Positions 18,992 through 27,126 of a DNA stretch of 64,000 nt are shown here, in pieces. A program made the position numbers and the translations under genes. Within the stretch, counting starts at the first letter, position 1. Every line of letters begins with the position of its first letter. A model generated the notes under the pieces. That model was not told where the DNA came from. It saw only the letters and a program-made list of their open reading frames with translations, and did no database searches. The stretch is taken from the NCBI RefSeq assembly GCF_007997305.1, contig NZ_VORZ01000001.1, forward strand, positions 868,001 through 932,000. The letters run 5' to 3'. Source of the DNA: Psychrobacter frigidicola. Lineage in GTDB: Bacteria > Pseudomonadota > Gammaproteobacteria > Pseudomonadales > Moraxellaceae.

Positions 18992-20224
18992 TTAACCGAA
19001 TAAACCGTCAGGTCTAGGGCTTGCTAAGATACGCAGATAGCTGATGCAAAACAGTATAAAACAGGCAATCCATGCCCCTTGCGCTATCATTATCCATAAT
19101 AAATAATGGCTCGTATCAACCAAGGGCAACAGCACACGACTGATAAACACCAACACCATAAGGCCAAACATGATGTTTACCGTTTTAGGAGGCGTATGAA
19201 TACTACGTCCCGTATGACCTAGTGATACCCGCGCCATCATTGCCAAAGTCATCATACCGACACCCGCAATCGACAGTCCATGCACCGCAATACTATGGTT
19301 ATAGCCGAGCCACGGCTGTAGCGCGTATAACACAAAGCTCAGACACATGCCCAAAAATGCAATGAACAGCGACCATAGCAATGGCTTTTGCCAGATACCG
19401 CGATGATACCACCCCAGCAAGCGCACAACGTTAACAATCGCCACGCCAAGTGCACTAATAGTCAGTAGATACTTATTATAATAAAATACATCAGTGATAA
19501 AAAAGACTAAGAAAAACAGTAAGCTTGCGACATCTTGCACTTTACTATTTCGCAGCGTAATTTTTTCTGTACCCGTTATACTCAGACCGCGCTCAATAAA
19601 AAAGGGTACCACGCGCCTGCCAATCGTCAATATCAAGCCAATAATTAAGTAAAATCCTAGATATATTCCTATCTTAGTTATGTTCATATTCGCGCTAATA
19701 ACACCCCAATAGCACAGGCCGTTACCAACTGTCAGTAGCGCAAGCTTCGCTAAAATGCCCATTTGCTTATATTGCTTAACCTGTAGCACAGCGCGAAATA
19801 TCACAAATGCCATAGTACCGATAAACAACATATCAAACACGGCCGCTATATATAGTAGTAAAGCACCTTGCCCGATGCCTAAACCAAACGCCACCCAACC
19901 CAGACGCGCCAGCAGCCAACAAACAAAAATACCCAACAGTGGGTAGCCGTGTGGCATCATCACCCCTGTCCACGTCTTCACTGCCGTCAGTAAGAACCCC
20001 GCAACGACTGCCAATGCATAGCCATAAATCATCTCGTGACCATGCCAGTACAGCGGATTCAAAGTCTGTGCATCAATATTAGTATGACCGGTAAACACAA
20101 ACGACCACAACACCATAAATATAACGGCAAATATTGCCGCCGCACTAAAAAATATGCGAAAGCTAAGATTAAAAAGCGAATGTGGTGAAGTGGGTGGCTT
20201 GCTAGGTAAGGATATCGATTGCAT
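18992..20224 (-). CDS. nnrS: NnrS family membrane protein (nitric oxide tolerance)
   Basis: A polytopic heme/copper membrane protein that protects against nitric oxide stress. It has about 12 hydrophobic segments over 410 residues. NnrS features include LNPLYWHGHEMIYGYALAVVAGFLLTAVKTWTG near residues 57-90, shown here only as the key parts WHGHEM and GFLLTAVKTWTG. GRRVVPFFIERG and the late HTGRSI histidine segment are also present. It is the first gene of an nnrS-nsrR operon, preceded by a promoter overlapping an NsrR box. This fits negative autoregulation by the downstream repressor. Confidence 0.9.
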   Translation of the reverse strand: MQSISLPSKPPTSPHSLFNLSFRIFFSAAAIFAVIFMVLWSFVFTGHTNIDAQTLNPLYWHGHEMIYGYALAVVAGFLLTAVKTWTGVMMPHGYPLLGIFVCWLLARLGWVAFGLGIGQGALLLYIAAVFDMLFIGTMAFVIFRAVLQVKQYKQMGILAKLALLTVGNGLCYWGVISANMNITKIGIYLGFYLIIGLILTIGRRVVPFFIERGLSITGTEKITLRNSKVQDVASLLFFLVFFITDVFYYNKYLLTISALGVAIVNVVRLLGWYHRGIWQKPLLWSLFIAFLGMCLSFVLYALQPWLGYNHSIAVHGLSIAGVGMMTLAMMARVSLGHTGRSIHTPPKTVNIMFGLMVLVFISRVLLPLVDTSHYLLWIMIAQGAWIACFILFCISYLRILASPRPDGLFG

Positions 20225-20263
20225 AGCAGTCTACTTAAAATAGAGTGAATAAGTATTAACTTA

Positions 20264-20286
20264 AAGATTCATTTTAAATGAATGTT
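20264..20286. promoter_or_regulatory. NsrR operator
   Basis: Two 11-bp arms, AAGATTCATTT and AAATGAATGTT, separated by one T. The arms are complementary at 10 of 11 positions. The layout and sequence match the classical 11-1-11 NsrR box (AAGATGCATTT type). It lies at the expected transcription start of nnrS, where a bound repressor would block initiation. Confidence 0.82.
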
Positions 20287-20314
20287 ATATATTATACAAC
20301 GTTTCAGCTATCAA
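20286..20314 (-). promoter_or_regulatory. Promoter of nnrS-nsrR
   Basis: On the minus strand TTGATA (20309-20314) and TATATA (20286-20291) are separated by 17 bp. The -10 abuts the NsrR box, which extends into the initially transcribed region. The untranslated leader would be about 55 nt. Confidence 0.6.
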
Positions 20315-20653
20315 AGATATTTGTAGAGGTAAGTCATAGGCGTAAAAAAATCTGCTAAAGGTAAACAAATATATACTATTAATGGTAATATATTTGCGCT
20401 TTAGGAACTGAGCGTTAAACAGCCAAGGCGTATTGCTCGTAATAAAGGATTTTTTGCAGATATAGTCACTTAGTCAGCCCTACTAGTTTATCAGGTCAAA
20501 AGCCTAGTATTTGGATAATTAGGAGGGTTAATGGTTTTAAAACTCGCTTCACAATTGAAGAAATGGACAATTAAATATTTTCTTTATTATTGGAGCTATC
20601 TATGCACTTTATTACACTCTCTAAAGACAAATATATTTAAAGGTGACATATAT
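20315..20653. other. AT-rich intergenic region before the GIY-YIG gene
   Basis: About 340 bp of low-GC sequence upstream of the favoured start. It contains the alternative in-frame ATG at 20531 with a strong ribosome site, so part may be translated. No att site, tRNA or repeat marking an island edge was found. Confidence 0.5.
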
Positions 20654-21586
20654 ATGTCTAGAAGAGAAAAAAATAAAGACGATGGCTATATATACATACT
20701 AACAAATGCATATATGCCTAATGTCTATAAAATAGGGTATACACAAAGAGAAGCTATTAAAAGAGCACAAGAGATAAGTCGAGCTACAGGGGTTCCTGGA
20801 GATTGGGAAGTAGCCCGTGAATGGCCAGTTATTGATGCTTATCAAACTGAGCAATATATATTCTTAGAGTTTGAGGAGTATAGAATCCAAAAAAAGGAAA
20901 TGTTTAATTTCATAGGTACTAGCCTTGAAGATGTAATAAAGACTATGGATATTTTACTATCTTATAAACAAAAAAATCTTAGGATATATATAGAAGAATT
21001 AAATAAAGTTGAAACAAAGAGAAGGTTAGAAGAAACTAAGCAAAAAGAGGTTGCAGAAATAGTCCGAACTGCCCTTCTATTGGAGGCATCTGACTTTCAA
21101 TACATCTTTAAGATTAGAAAGACTATAGCTAGGGAGCACAGAATAGATAGCCTTATCGAGATACATATTCTCAGAGAAGATAACAAGAAATTGGAAATCT
21201 ATAAGTATGGCATTCTGATTGTAGGTGTTGTTCTAGCAGTCTGGTTTGATATACATTCTTTTATATACTATGGACTTTTTACGGTTGTACTGTTCTTTAT
21301 ACATATTTTTATAAAAGACAATAAAGAAACTGTGCAAAGAATTGATGCTGTAAGCTCCAAATATAGTATGGAGGATTTACCAAAAAGCTTAGAGGAATTA
21401 AAGCCAATTATGGCAGAATTAGATGTAGACCGAATCATCTATATAGATGATGCAAAGATAGTTATAAAATCAAGAAAAGAGGATTTTATTTTAGAGACTA
21501 ATTATAAAGGAGTAAGTTACAGCAGGTTTTATTTAGGTAACGAAAAACAGGCGCTAATTGATTTTATGCTATTTTTCAAGTCATAA
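20654..21586 (+). CDS. Membrane-anchored GIY-YIG (T5orf172-like) protein
   Basis: A 310-residue protein of unknown role. Residues 11-75 form a GIY-YIG/T5orf172-type domain (GYIYILTN, then YKIGYT at 25-30, Arg37, and Glu66 in YQTEQY). A charged, probably coiled-coil segment follows at about 105-140, and two membrane helices lie near 185-220. The C-terminal 90 residues are hydrophilic. In T5orf172 domains the final motif is EWF; here it is KKEMFNF. The start is uncertain. ATG 20654 has AAAGGTGA upstream, whereas ATG 20531 has a strong AGGAGG four bases upstream and adds 41 hydrophobic residues. It is strikingly AT-rich compared with its neighbours, suggesting horizontal origin. Confidence 0.75.
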   Translation: MSRREKNKDDGYIYILTNAYMPNVYKIGYTQREAIKRAQEISRATGVPGDWEVAREWPVIDAYQTEQYIFLEFEEYRIQKKEMFNFIGTSLEDVIKTMDILLSYKQKNLRIYIEELNKVETKRRLEETKQKEVAEIVRTALLLEASDFQYIFKIRKTIAREHRIDSLIEIHILREDNKKLEIYKYGILIVGVVLAVWFDIHSFIYYGLFTVVLFFIHIFIKDNKETVQRIDAVSSKYSMEDLPKSLEELKPIMAELDVDRIIYIDDAKIVIKSRKEDFILETNYKGVSYSRFYLGNEKQALIDFMLFFKS

Positions 21587-21596
21587 CGAAAAAAAC

Positions 21597-21647
21597 ACTT
21601 AAAACTCTGTTATATGCTATCTCTCGCTATAACATTAAGTTTTAAGT
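21597..21647. repeat. Two-part inverted repeat after the GIY-YIG gene
   Basis: Outer arms ACTTAAAAC and GTTTTAAGT enclose inner arms GTTATA and TATAAC. There is no T-run, so it is a poor terminator. It starts 10 bp after the stop codon and may be a decayed element end, an mRNA 3' structure or chance in AT-rich DNA. Confidence 0.45.
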
Positions 21648-21819
21648 AACTCTATGTCGTTAGCGTCTAGTACAATTACAGATTTTTCATTTCTTGTTTA
21701 CGCTATTCTCACCATACAAGTAAGCACCCACCTCACAACTATGCCTAGCAATAATCTATTTAGAAAAGCCTTGCGCCAGACTTATTATATATTATTCCTA
21801 TTATTAACAAAAAAATTAC

Positions 21820-22257
21820 CTACAACTGAAGCCCTACAATAACCAGTGAAACAACCACTATCAAGGTCACATACTTTCTCACTTTAAAATAATCAGGACT
21901 GATAATACTTGCCTGATACAGGCCATAGTCAATCACTAGCATAGCAATAAAACCAACGACCAGTAGCCAGATAAATCCAACGGCTGATAAGCTTAGAAAC
22001 CCTAACCAAAGTGCAAGCGCGATGATATTGCTAAATATGGGCAGCTTGACCGCCCAAATATTGTCATCAGCTAAGCCCAGATGATTACCCCAGTGTGCGC
22101 CTGCCATAAATGAAGCTATTACTAAGCCATAAATGGAGAGCACATACTCAGTTTTCCCTAAGACTCTTATGGCATCAACGTTCATAGTAATCAAAATAGC
22201 GCAAAGTACGAACGGAATAGCACCGGCAAAGGTTAAATAGGGACTTGGTTTTTTCAT
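21820..22257 (-). CDS. DUF3429 family membrane protein
   Basis: A 145-residue integral membrane protein with about five hydrophobic segments. PYLTFAGAIPFVLCA at the N-terminus and YGLVIASFMAGAHWG are the features I associate with DUF3429. The biochemical role is unknown. It lies 85 bp downstream of the DASH cryptochrome gene on the same strand, so the two are probably cotranscribed. No terminator was seen between them. Confidence 0.75.
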   Translation of the reverse strand: MKKPSPYLTFAGAIPFVLCAILITMNVDAIRVLGKTEYVLSIYGLVIASFMAGAHWGNHLGLADDNIWAVKLPIFSNIIALALWLGFLSLSAVGFIWLLVVGFIAMLVIDYGLYQASIISPDYFKVRKYVTLIVVVSLVIVGLQL

Positions 22258-22342
22258 AATGTCATGTTCATTTGTAGGGTTATGTGCATTTTATTAAAGC
22301 TGGCTTGTTTTTATCCGTTTTATTTAAAACTATCTAACCATA

Positions 22343-23776
22343 TTAATCAGTTTTATTACCTTGCCATTTTTTAATAAACTCACCTTTGGGGTCATATTGT
22401 TGGGTTTGCTTGCTGAGATTAAACTGCCTACACCCTCTTGGATCTGCCCCCACTCCGGCAAGATATTGCCAATTGCCCCAGTTACTACCGACGTCATAAT
22501 CGATAAGATGCTGCTCAAAATAGCTGGCACCATAACGCCAGTCCAAACCCAGCTCATGAATAAAGCAGCTGGCAACCAACTGTCTACCACGATTGGACAT
22601 GTAGCCTGTTTGCGTTAACTGATGCATACAAGCATTGACGATAGGGTAAGATGTTGCGCCATTTTGCCATTGCTCTAGACGTATTTTATCAAAGCAAGTC
22701 GTTGGCTCATGCTGAGCAATCCCCTTGAACCAAAACAGCTGTTGCTGGTGATTGAGTGCATACCAATAAAAATACTCGCGCCACAGTAGCTCAAACCATA
22801 TCCAATAAGTGGATTCATTAGCCATCACATCACGCTCGTAATGGCGTAAGCGATTCAGCAGCACTTTAACTGATAAGGAGCCATTAGCGAGCCAAGCTGA
22901 AAATTTAGTAGAGTGTGTCCAGTCATCAAGCGCATTACGAGTGGTTTTATAGGTGCTCGGAGCATCAGAATTGAAATATTCATTTAAATGACGGAAAGCG
23001 TTTGTTTCGCCGCCTTTAAATGTTTTGCTACCTTTAAAATCAGGTTCTTGCTGCGCTTTTTCAGCGATTTTTTGGTTTGCAGAAAAATACTTATCACTAT
23101 TGGCCATGCTATTTATCATCGCATCCGGCATGGGCGGTAACACTTTTGATGTTGGACAAATCTCAAAATCACTTTCTGCCTTTAATAAATCGTGATTAGT
23201 TTCTACTTTTTTACGAAACTGCGTAAAACTTTTGGGTAACTCTTCAGTGGGTAAAGTCATAAATAAAGTATTGATTGACTGAACATGCCAGCTTATCTGT
23301 GGATATTTATTTTGCAAAATCGTATAAGCTTGATTTTGATTATAGTCTGCTGTTTGACTGACACAGATGTCAGTGACCGCTTGTTGCTCAATAAGTTGGC
23401 ATAGCTGCGCAAAGGTATCTGATTCTGCTGCTGAGTCTTCTAGCAAAGTCTCTGCTTTTGCTGTTAAGAACAGCAATCGATTACCAAGACCTTGTAGCGA
23501 CTTATCTAAATCAGCTAAGCTCTCATATAGAAACTGTTGACGTGCAGCACCCATCTGCTTGAAGCTATAATCCTGACCCTTTTTTTTATCGGCAAGCGTA
23601 TCTGCTAAATCTTGTGCATAAACACACAATAACCGCCCGTTATTAGCGCTAGCTAGGGTTGCTGCCTTTAACAAAGTAGCATTGTCATCTATCCGCAAAT
23701 CGTTGTGAAATAATACCAAAGAAACTTTTTTATCTGCTGACTTATCTGAATAGTTATCTGCTGGCTGGCTTAACAT
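22343..23776 (-). CDS. DASH-type cryptochrome/photolyase
   Basis: FAD-binding photolyase-family protein of 477 residues, probably repairing cyclobutane dimers in single-stranded DNA. The N-terminal antenna domain starts VSLVLFHNDLRIDDNATL. DASH-specific features are PKSFTQFRKKVE, FKGGETNAFRHLNEYF, STYKTTRNAL, STKFSAWLANGSLS and YWIWFELLWREYF. The FAD-binding C-terminal segment includes TGYMSNRGRQLVASCF and DYDVGSNWGNWQYLAGVGADPR, given as DYDVGSNWGNWQ in short. The end FIKKWQG is also usual. It is probably cotranscribed with the DUF3429 gene. Confidence 0.92.
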   Translation of the reverse strand: MLSQPADNYSDKSADKKVSLVLFHNDLRIDDNATLLKAATLASANNGRLLCVYAQDLADTLADKKKGQDYSFKQMGAARQQFLYESLADLDKSLQGLGNRLLFLTAKAETLLEDSAAESDTFAQLCQLIEQQAVTDICVSQTADYNQNQAYTILQNKYPQISWHVQSINTLFMTLPTEELPKSFTQFRKKVETNHDLLKAESDFEICPTSKVLPPMPDAMINSMANSDKYFSANQKIAEKAQQEPDFKGSKTFKGGETNAFRHLNEYFNSDAPSTYKTTRNALDDWTHSTKFSAWLANGSLSVKVLLNRLRHYERDVMANESTYWIWFELLWREYFYWYALNHQQQLFWFKGIAQHEPTTCFDKIRLEQWQNGATSYPIVNACMHQLTQTGYMSNRGRQLVASCFIHELGLDWRYGASYFEQHLIDYDVGSNWGNWQYLAGVGADPRGCRQFNLSKQTQQYDPKGEFIKKWQGNKTD

Positions 23777-23870
23777 ATAAGTAATTCCAAAATAATTAAA
23801 CGCAATAGATGAATACCTAAGCCCAAACTTAATAATTTGAAGTAAAGTAGTTTAAAATATCATATACCGT

Positions 23871-23966
23871 ATGACACAGGTTAAACAGTCAACTTTAGCA
23901 TTTATCATAGGCTTCCTTATAGCCATTATCATCGTTATTCTAACCATGAGCATTGACTATCGTTAA
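23871..23966 (+). CDS. Possible 31-residue single-pass membrane protein
   Basis: ATG 23871 opens a 31-codon frame ending at TAA 23966. It encodes a short polar start (MTQVKQST), an unbroken hydrophobic stretch of about 18 residues (AFIIGFLIAIIIVILTM) and a charged end (SIDYR). This is a typical layout for a small membrane protein. No Shine-Dalgarno sequence is visible, and a -10-like TATCAT lies just upstream, so the message might be leaderless. The next ORF starts 37 bp downstream on the same strand. Confidence 0.45.
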   Translation: MTQVKQSTLAFIIGFLIAIIIVILTMSIDYR

Positions 23967-24003
23967 ACTGACTGCTTAAATGGTTCACACCTAGGAGAAT
24001 ACT

Positions 24004-24234
24004 ATGACCGAAGAACATGCTGCGATTCATAAGCGTAAAATTATTGATAAATTTTTGATAAAACTTACCCAAGAACAGCCGCAAATGTATTATGCAACGA
24101 CCTCTGAGGTCGCTCGCAGTATCCATACGATGATAAAAGAGCACACCAACCGCTTATCGGTAGAAGAGCAGGCTCTCGTTAGACATATGAGTATGGAAGA
24201 GATACAGGGCTTGTTAGGCTTTCATATTAAGTAA
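24004..24234 (+). CDS. Small conserved-looking hypothetical protein
   Basis: A 76-residue, charged, helical protein without recognised domains. AGGAGA five bases before the ATG and a terminator 20 bp after the stop support a real gene. Sequence features are an alternating charged N-terminus (HKRKIIDKFLIKLTQEQP) and two Ser/Glu-rich helices ending in IQGLLGFHIK. It could form a unit with the 31-residue membrane ORF just upstream. Function unknown. Confidence 0.65.
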   Translation: MTEEHAAIHKRKIIDKFLIKLTQEQPQMYYATTSEVARSIHTMIKEHTNRLSVEEQALVRHMSMEEIQGLLGFHIK

Positions 24235-24254
24235 CCCTACCTGCAAATACCCCA

Positions 24255-24287
24255 TAAAAAAAGACCGCCTAATGGCAGTCTTTTTTT
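24255..24287. terminator. Bidirectional terminator
   Basis: Stem AGACCGCC/GGCAGTCT with one mismatch, flanked by A7 and T7. It lies between the 76-residue ORF and the convergent aldehyde dehydrogenase gene. Confidence 0.82.
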
Positions 24288-24326
24288 AAACTAAAATTCA
24301 ATCAAAAACCTTTAAAAAGGCTGCGT

Positions 24327-25811
24327 TTAAAACGGATAGTCACGCGGCGTATGCTGCACTGAAATCCAATGCACAGTAGTAAACTCTTCGAGTACCCATT
24401 CGCCATTAAAGCGCCCGATACCCGAGTTTTTCTCACCACCAAAGGGTGCATTACTGTCATCATTGACTGAGATGTCATTAATATGAGTCATGCCCGCTTT
24501 AATACCACGAGCGAAGCGTAGACCTGTTGCCATATCTTTGGTAAATACGGCACTCGACAAACCATACATAGAATCATTAGCAATGCTTAAAGCATCAGCC
24601 TCATCTTTAGCACGAATAATGCCGACCAAGGGTCCAAATACTTCATTACGTGACAAATCCATCTCACGAGTGACTTCCGTAAAGATATGCGGCGGTACCA
24701 CTTGACCTTTAATCTCACCACTTAAAATCATTTTTGCGCCTTCCTCTTGCGCAGTGGCGATTTTATCTTTTAACGACTTCACTTGTTTTTCATTGATAAT
24801 AGGACCAACAGCGGTGTCCTCTTTGCTAGGATCACCAACGTTCAAAGTCTTCACGTGAGCAAGGAAGCGCTCTACGAAATCATCATAAATGTCATCTTCG
24901 ACAATAATACGGTTAATCGCAATGCAAATTTGGCCTTGATGTAAGAACTTACCAAAGGCCGCCGCTTTGACCGCTTGCTCGAGGTCAGCATCTTTTAATA
25001 CGACAAACGGACTGTTACCGCCTAACTCTAAAGCTACTTGCTTAATATAGTCGCCACCATTGGCCAGCTCGCCGATGTGCTTGCCTACTGAGCTTGAGCC
25101 AGTAAAGGATACTAATGAAGGAATATCATGGGTGACAATCGCATCGCCTATCTCACTCCCGGCACCAATAATCACGTTGAGCAGTCCTTTTGGCAGGCCT
25201 GCTTCTTCAAATATTTTTGCTAATAGCAAACCACCAGTAATAGGTGTGTCGCTAGCAGGCTTAAGCACGACTGCATTCCCAAGTGCTAGTGCCGGTGCAA
25301 TCGAGCGCTCGGTTAAATGTAGCGGAAAATTCCATGGACTAATGACGGCGATAACGCCCAGTGGCTCACGATAAATAAAGTTTTCTTTACCAGGGGTATT
25401 AGAGGGACGAATCTCACCGTGTACACGACTGGGAAAGGTGGCTGCTTCAAGAGTAATTGCACGAGCACTCCCAAATTCGACCATCGCTTTAATGCGCGTG
25501 CTGCCCGACTCTTTAATTAACCAGTCAACGATTTCATCTTGACGCTGATCGAAGATATTAACGGCTCTATAGAGTACGTTCGCCCGTTCTGCTGGGGTTT
25601 GTTGTGCCCACTCAACCTGTGCTTTGGTTGCTGCTTGATAAGCTTCATCAAGCTGATCTTTGGTAGCTTGTTTAATCTCTACTATGGTATCGCCGTTATA
25701 AGGATTGGTGTCTGTGTTAACACTATCATCTTTACCGCTTTGCCATTCACCTGCGATATATTGCAAATGGAAGTCGCTATAGGCGTTCGAATTCGTATTA
25801 TTGGTAGTCAT
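24327..25811 (-). CDS. NAD(P)-dependent aldehyde dehydrogenase
   Basis: Oxidises aldehydes to acids. At 494 residues it is a standard ALDH. Motifs are [21 protein letters not shown], the Rossmann loop FTGSSSVG at 236-243, the general base Glu262 in ALELGGNSP and the nucleophile Cys296 in GQICIA. The sequence around Cys and the C-terminal [15 protein letters not shown] resemble aromatic or vanillin/benzaldehyde-type dehydrogenases. It is divergent from a NemR-like regulator, with an operator between them. This suggests detoxification of reactive aldehydes as part of the same regulon. Actual substrate unknown. Confidence 0.9.
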   Translation of the reverse strand: MTTNNTNSNAYSDFHLQYIAGEWQSGKDDSVNTDTNPYNGDTIVEIKQATKDQLDEAYQAATKAQVEWAQQTPAERANVLYRAVNIFDQRQDEIVDWLIKESGSTRIKAMVEFGSARAITLEAATFPSRVHGEIRPSNTPGKENFIYREPLGVIAVISPWNFPLHLTERSIAPALALGNAVVLKPASDTPITGGLLLAKIFEEAGLPKGLLNVIIGAGSEIGDAIVTHDIPSLVSFTGSSSVGKHIGELANGGDYIKQVALELGGNSPFVVLKDADLEQAVKAAAFGKFLHQGQICIAINRIIVEDDIYDDFVERFLAHVKTLNVGDPSKEDTAVGPIINEKQVKSLKDKIATAQEEGAKMILSGEIKGQVVPPHIFTEVTREMDLSRNEVFGPLVGIIRAKDEADALSIANDSMYGLSSAVFTKDMATGLRFARGIKAGMTHINDISVNDDSNAPFGGEKNSGIGRFNGEWVLEEFTTVHWISVQHTPRDYPF

Positions 25812-25966
25812 AACTGTCCTTATTAATATTTATATTAGTATTCATCATTCGGTTTTGAGCTTATTTACCGTGACGTCTTTATTCGAGGTTTAGGGTTTAT
25901 AGTTAATTGCTATATGTACTGACTGATAGTCTAGTATTTAAAAACTTATCTTATTAAAAAGCTACC

Positions 25967-25995
25967 TTGCTAGACGACTGGTCTAATGCTACCAT
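25967..25995 (+). promoter_or_regulatory. Candidate promoter of the NemR-like regulator gene
   Basis: TTGCTA (25967-25972) and TACCAT (25990-25995) are separated by 17 bp, and the TAGAC-N5-GTCTA operator lies across the -35 edge and spacer. A bound repressor would therefore block RNA polymerase, as expected for autoregulation. Confidence 0.45.
25971..25985. promoter_or_regulatory. NemR-type operator 1
   Basis: TAGACGACTGGTCTA: inverted arms TAGAC and GTCTA separated by five bases. It is the same as operator 2 (27019-27033) except for one central base. It lies between the divergent ALDH and regulator genes. Confidence 0.72.
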
Positions 25996-26217
25996 AGACA
26001 CACCTAAAACAAGACCTTCTTAGTATTAAACTTTGTTGAAAAAACGTAACTTTTTATTTGTTTAGTCATTTAACCGGTGCAGTTAGCTGACGAACTCAAT
26101 TGATAACCATAACTGAATGTATTTGCACAATTAAACTACGCTCAATACAATCCCATCAAAACACACTATATAAAACACACTCTATTAAAATAATACCCTA
26201 AGGAGAACATAACCTTT

Positions 26218-26868
26218 ATGTCTGCTACTACCCCCACTCCAATAGATATCACTACTTTAGCTACTGCTTCTGCCAAAATGAATGCTCCTATTTCAGATAC
26301 TAAGGCTCATTTGTTAGCCATTGGCTATCAACTGATTGCCCAAAAAGGCTTTACTGCTGTTGGTATCAAGCAAATACTAGACACTGCTGGTATTCCTAAA
26401 GGCTCTTTTTATCATTACTTTGCCTCTAAGGAAGCCTTTGGTGAAGCTATCATTCAGCATTATTTTATCAACTATAAGCATCGCCTCGATAACATTAGTG
26501 CCAGAGACATTAACGCCCAGCAAAAGCTCTATGACTACTTTCAAAACTGGTACGACACTCAGCAAAACGGCTGTGACCATGAAAAATGTTTGGTGGTTAA
26601 GTTAAGTGCTGAAGTTGCTGATATGTCGGAACCTATGCGTAAGGTACTGCATGCCGGCTACCAGCAGACCATTACTTGGCTTGCTGAACAAATTAAAGCG
26701 GGTTGGGTAGATAACTCAGTACCGCATCCTGATAATGTCGCTGCCGAGAGTATGGCAAAACGTTGGTATTTTGCATGGCTTGGTGCCAGCTTAGTCGCCA
26801 AAATTAGCCAAACCAATACTCCTTTAGCAGAAGTTTGGCAAATGACCACTACCCAAATGGGACGTTAA
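26218..26868 (+). CDS. TetR-family regulator, NemR-like electrophile sensor
   Basis: A 216-residue repressor. The HTH region is typical TetR: GFTAVGIKQILDTAGIPKGS then FYHYFASKEAFGEAI. The ligand domain contains CLVVKLSAEVADMSEPMR and WLGASLVAKIS, which closely resemble E. coli NemR. Cys119, Cys124 and Lys195 appear to correspond to the redox-active Cys and Lys region of NemR, recalled from memory rather than aligned. NemR responds to electrophiles such as quinones, methylglyoxal and hypochlorous acid. It sits between ALDH and a yqhD-led operon with matching operators on both sides. An AAGGAG lies upstream of the start. The N-terminal 25 residues are Thr/Ala-rich and may not be conserved. Confidence 0.82.
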   Translation: MSATTPTPIDITTLATASAKMNAPISDTKAHLLAIGYQLIAQKGFTAVGIKQILDTAGIPKGSFYHYFASKEAFGEAIIQHYFINYKHRLDNISARDINAQQKLYDYFQNWYDTQQNGCDHEKCLVVKLSAEVADMSEPMRKVLHAGYQQTITWLAEQIKAGWVDNSVPHPDNVAAESMAKRWYFAWLGASLVAKISQTNTPLAEVWQMTTTQMGR

Positions 26869-27018
26869 TAGTGTTCTATTCGCCCGCCTTTCTGTTAATA
26901 TAACCGACCTTTTTAATTAGAAAATATTAACGGATAGGCATCTTTATATCACTGTCCTTAATCTAAAATTCTGCTGCTTATCTCTACGCTAGTTTTGTAA
27001 CTACTGATAATAAAGTTC

Positions 27019-27033
27019 TAGACGACCGGTCTA
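27019..27033. promoter_or_regulatory. NemR-type operator 2
   Basis: TAGACGACCGGTCTA: arms TAGAC and GTCTA around a five-base centre, containing the perfect palindrome GACCGGTC. It lies 94 bp upstream of the yqhD-like gene, just before a possible -10 TACAAT at 27041-27046. Confidence 0.75.
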
Positions 27034-27126
27034 ATTAATGTACAATGCCAACAGTTGCAAATGACCTGCATAACTCATATTCGATTTTAAAACGCTCATT
27101 AACACTTATTAGACTTTAGGAACATT

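Larger units (their letters stand above)
25812..26217. other. Regulatory intergenic region between ALDH and the NemR-like regulator
   Basis: About 405 bp containing the operator at 25971-25985 inside a candidate promoter for the regulator (25967-25995). The remainder is AT-rich. A leader of about 215 nt would precede the regulator gene if that promoter is used. No other element was recognised. Confidence 0.6.

Noticed and set aside
21654..21842. 62-codon plus-strand frame after the GIY-YIG gene
   Set aside because: It overlaps the end of the DUF3429 gene on the opposite strand, has no ribosome site and has low-complexity AT-driven composition.
25920..25940. Possible third NemR-type half-site (TAGTCTA) near the ALDH start
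   Set aside because: Only one arm resembles the operator and no partner arm lies at the right spacing.
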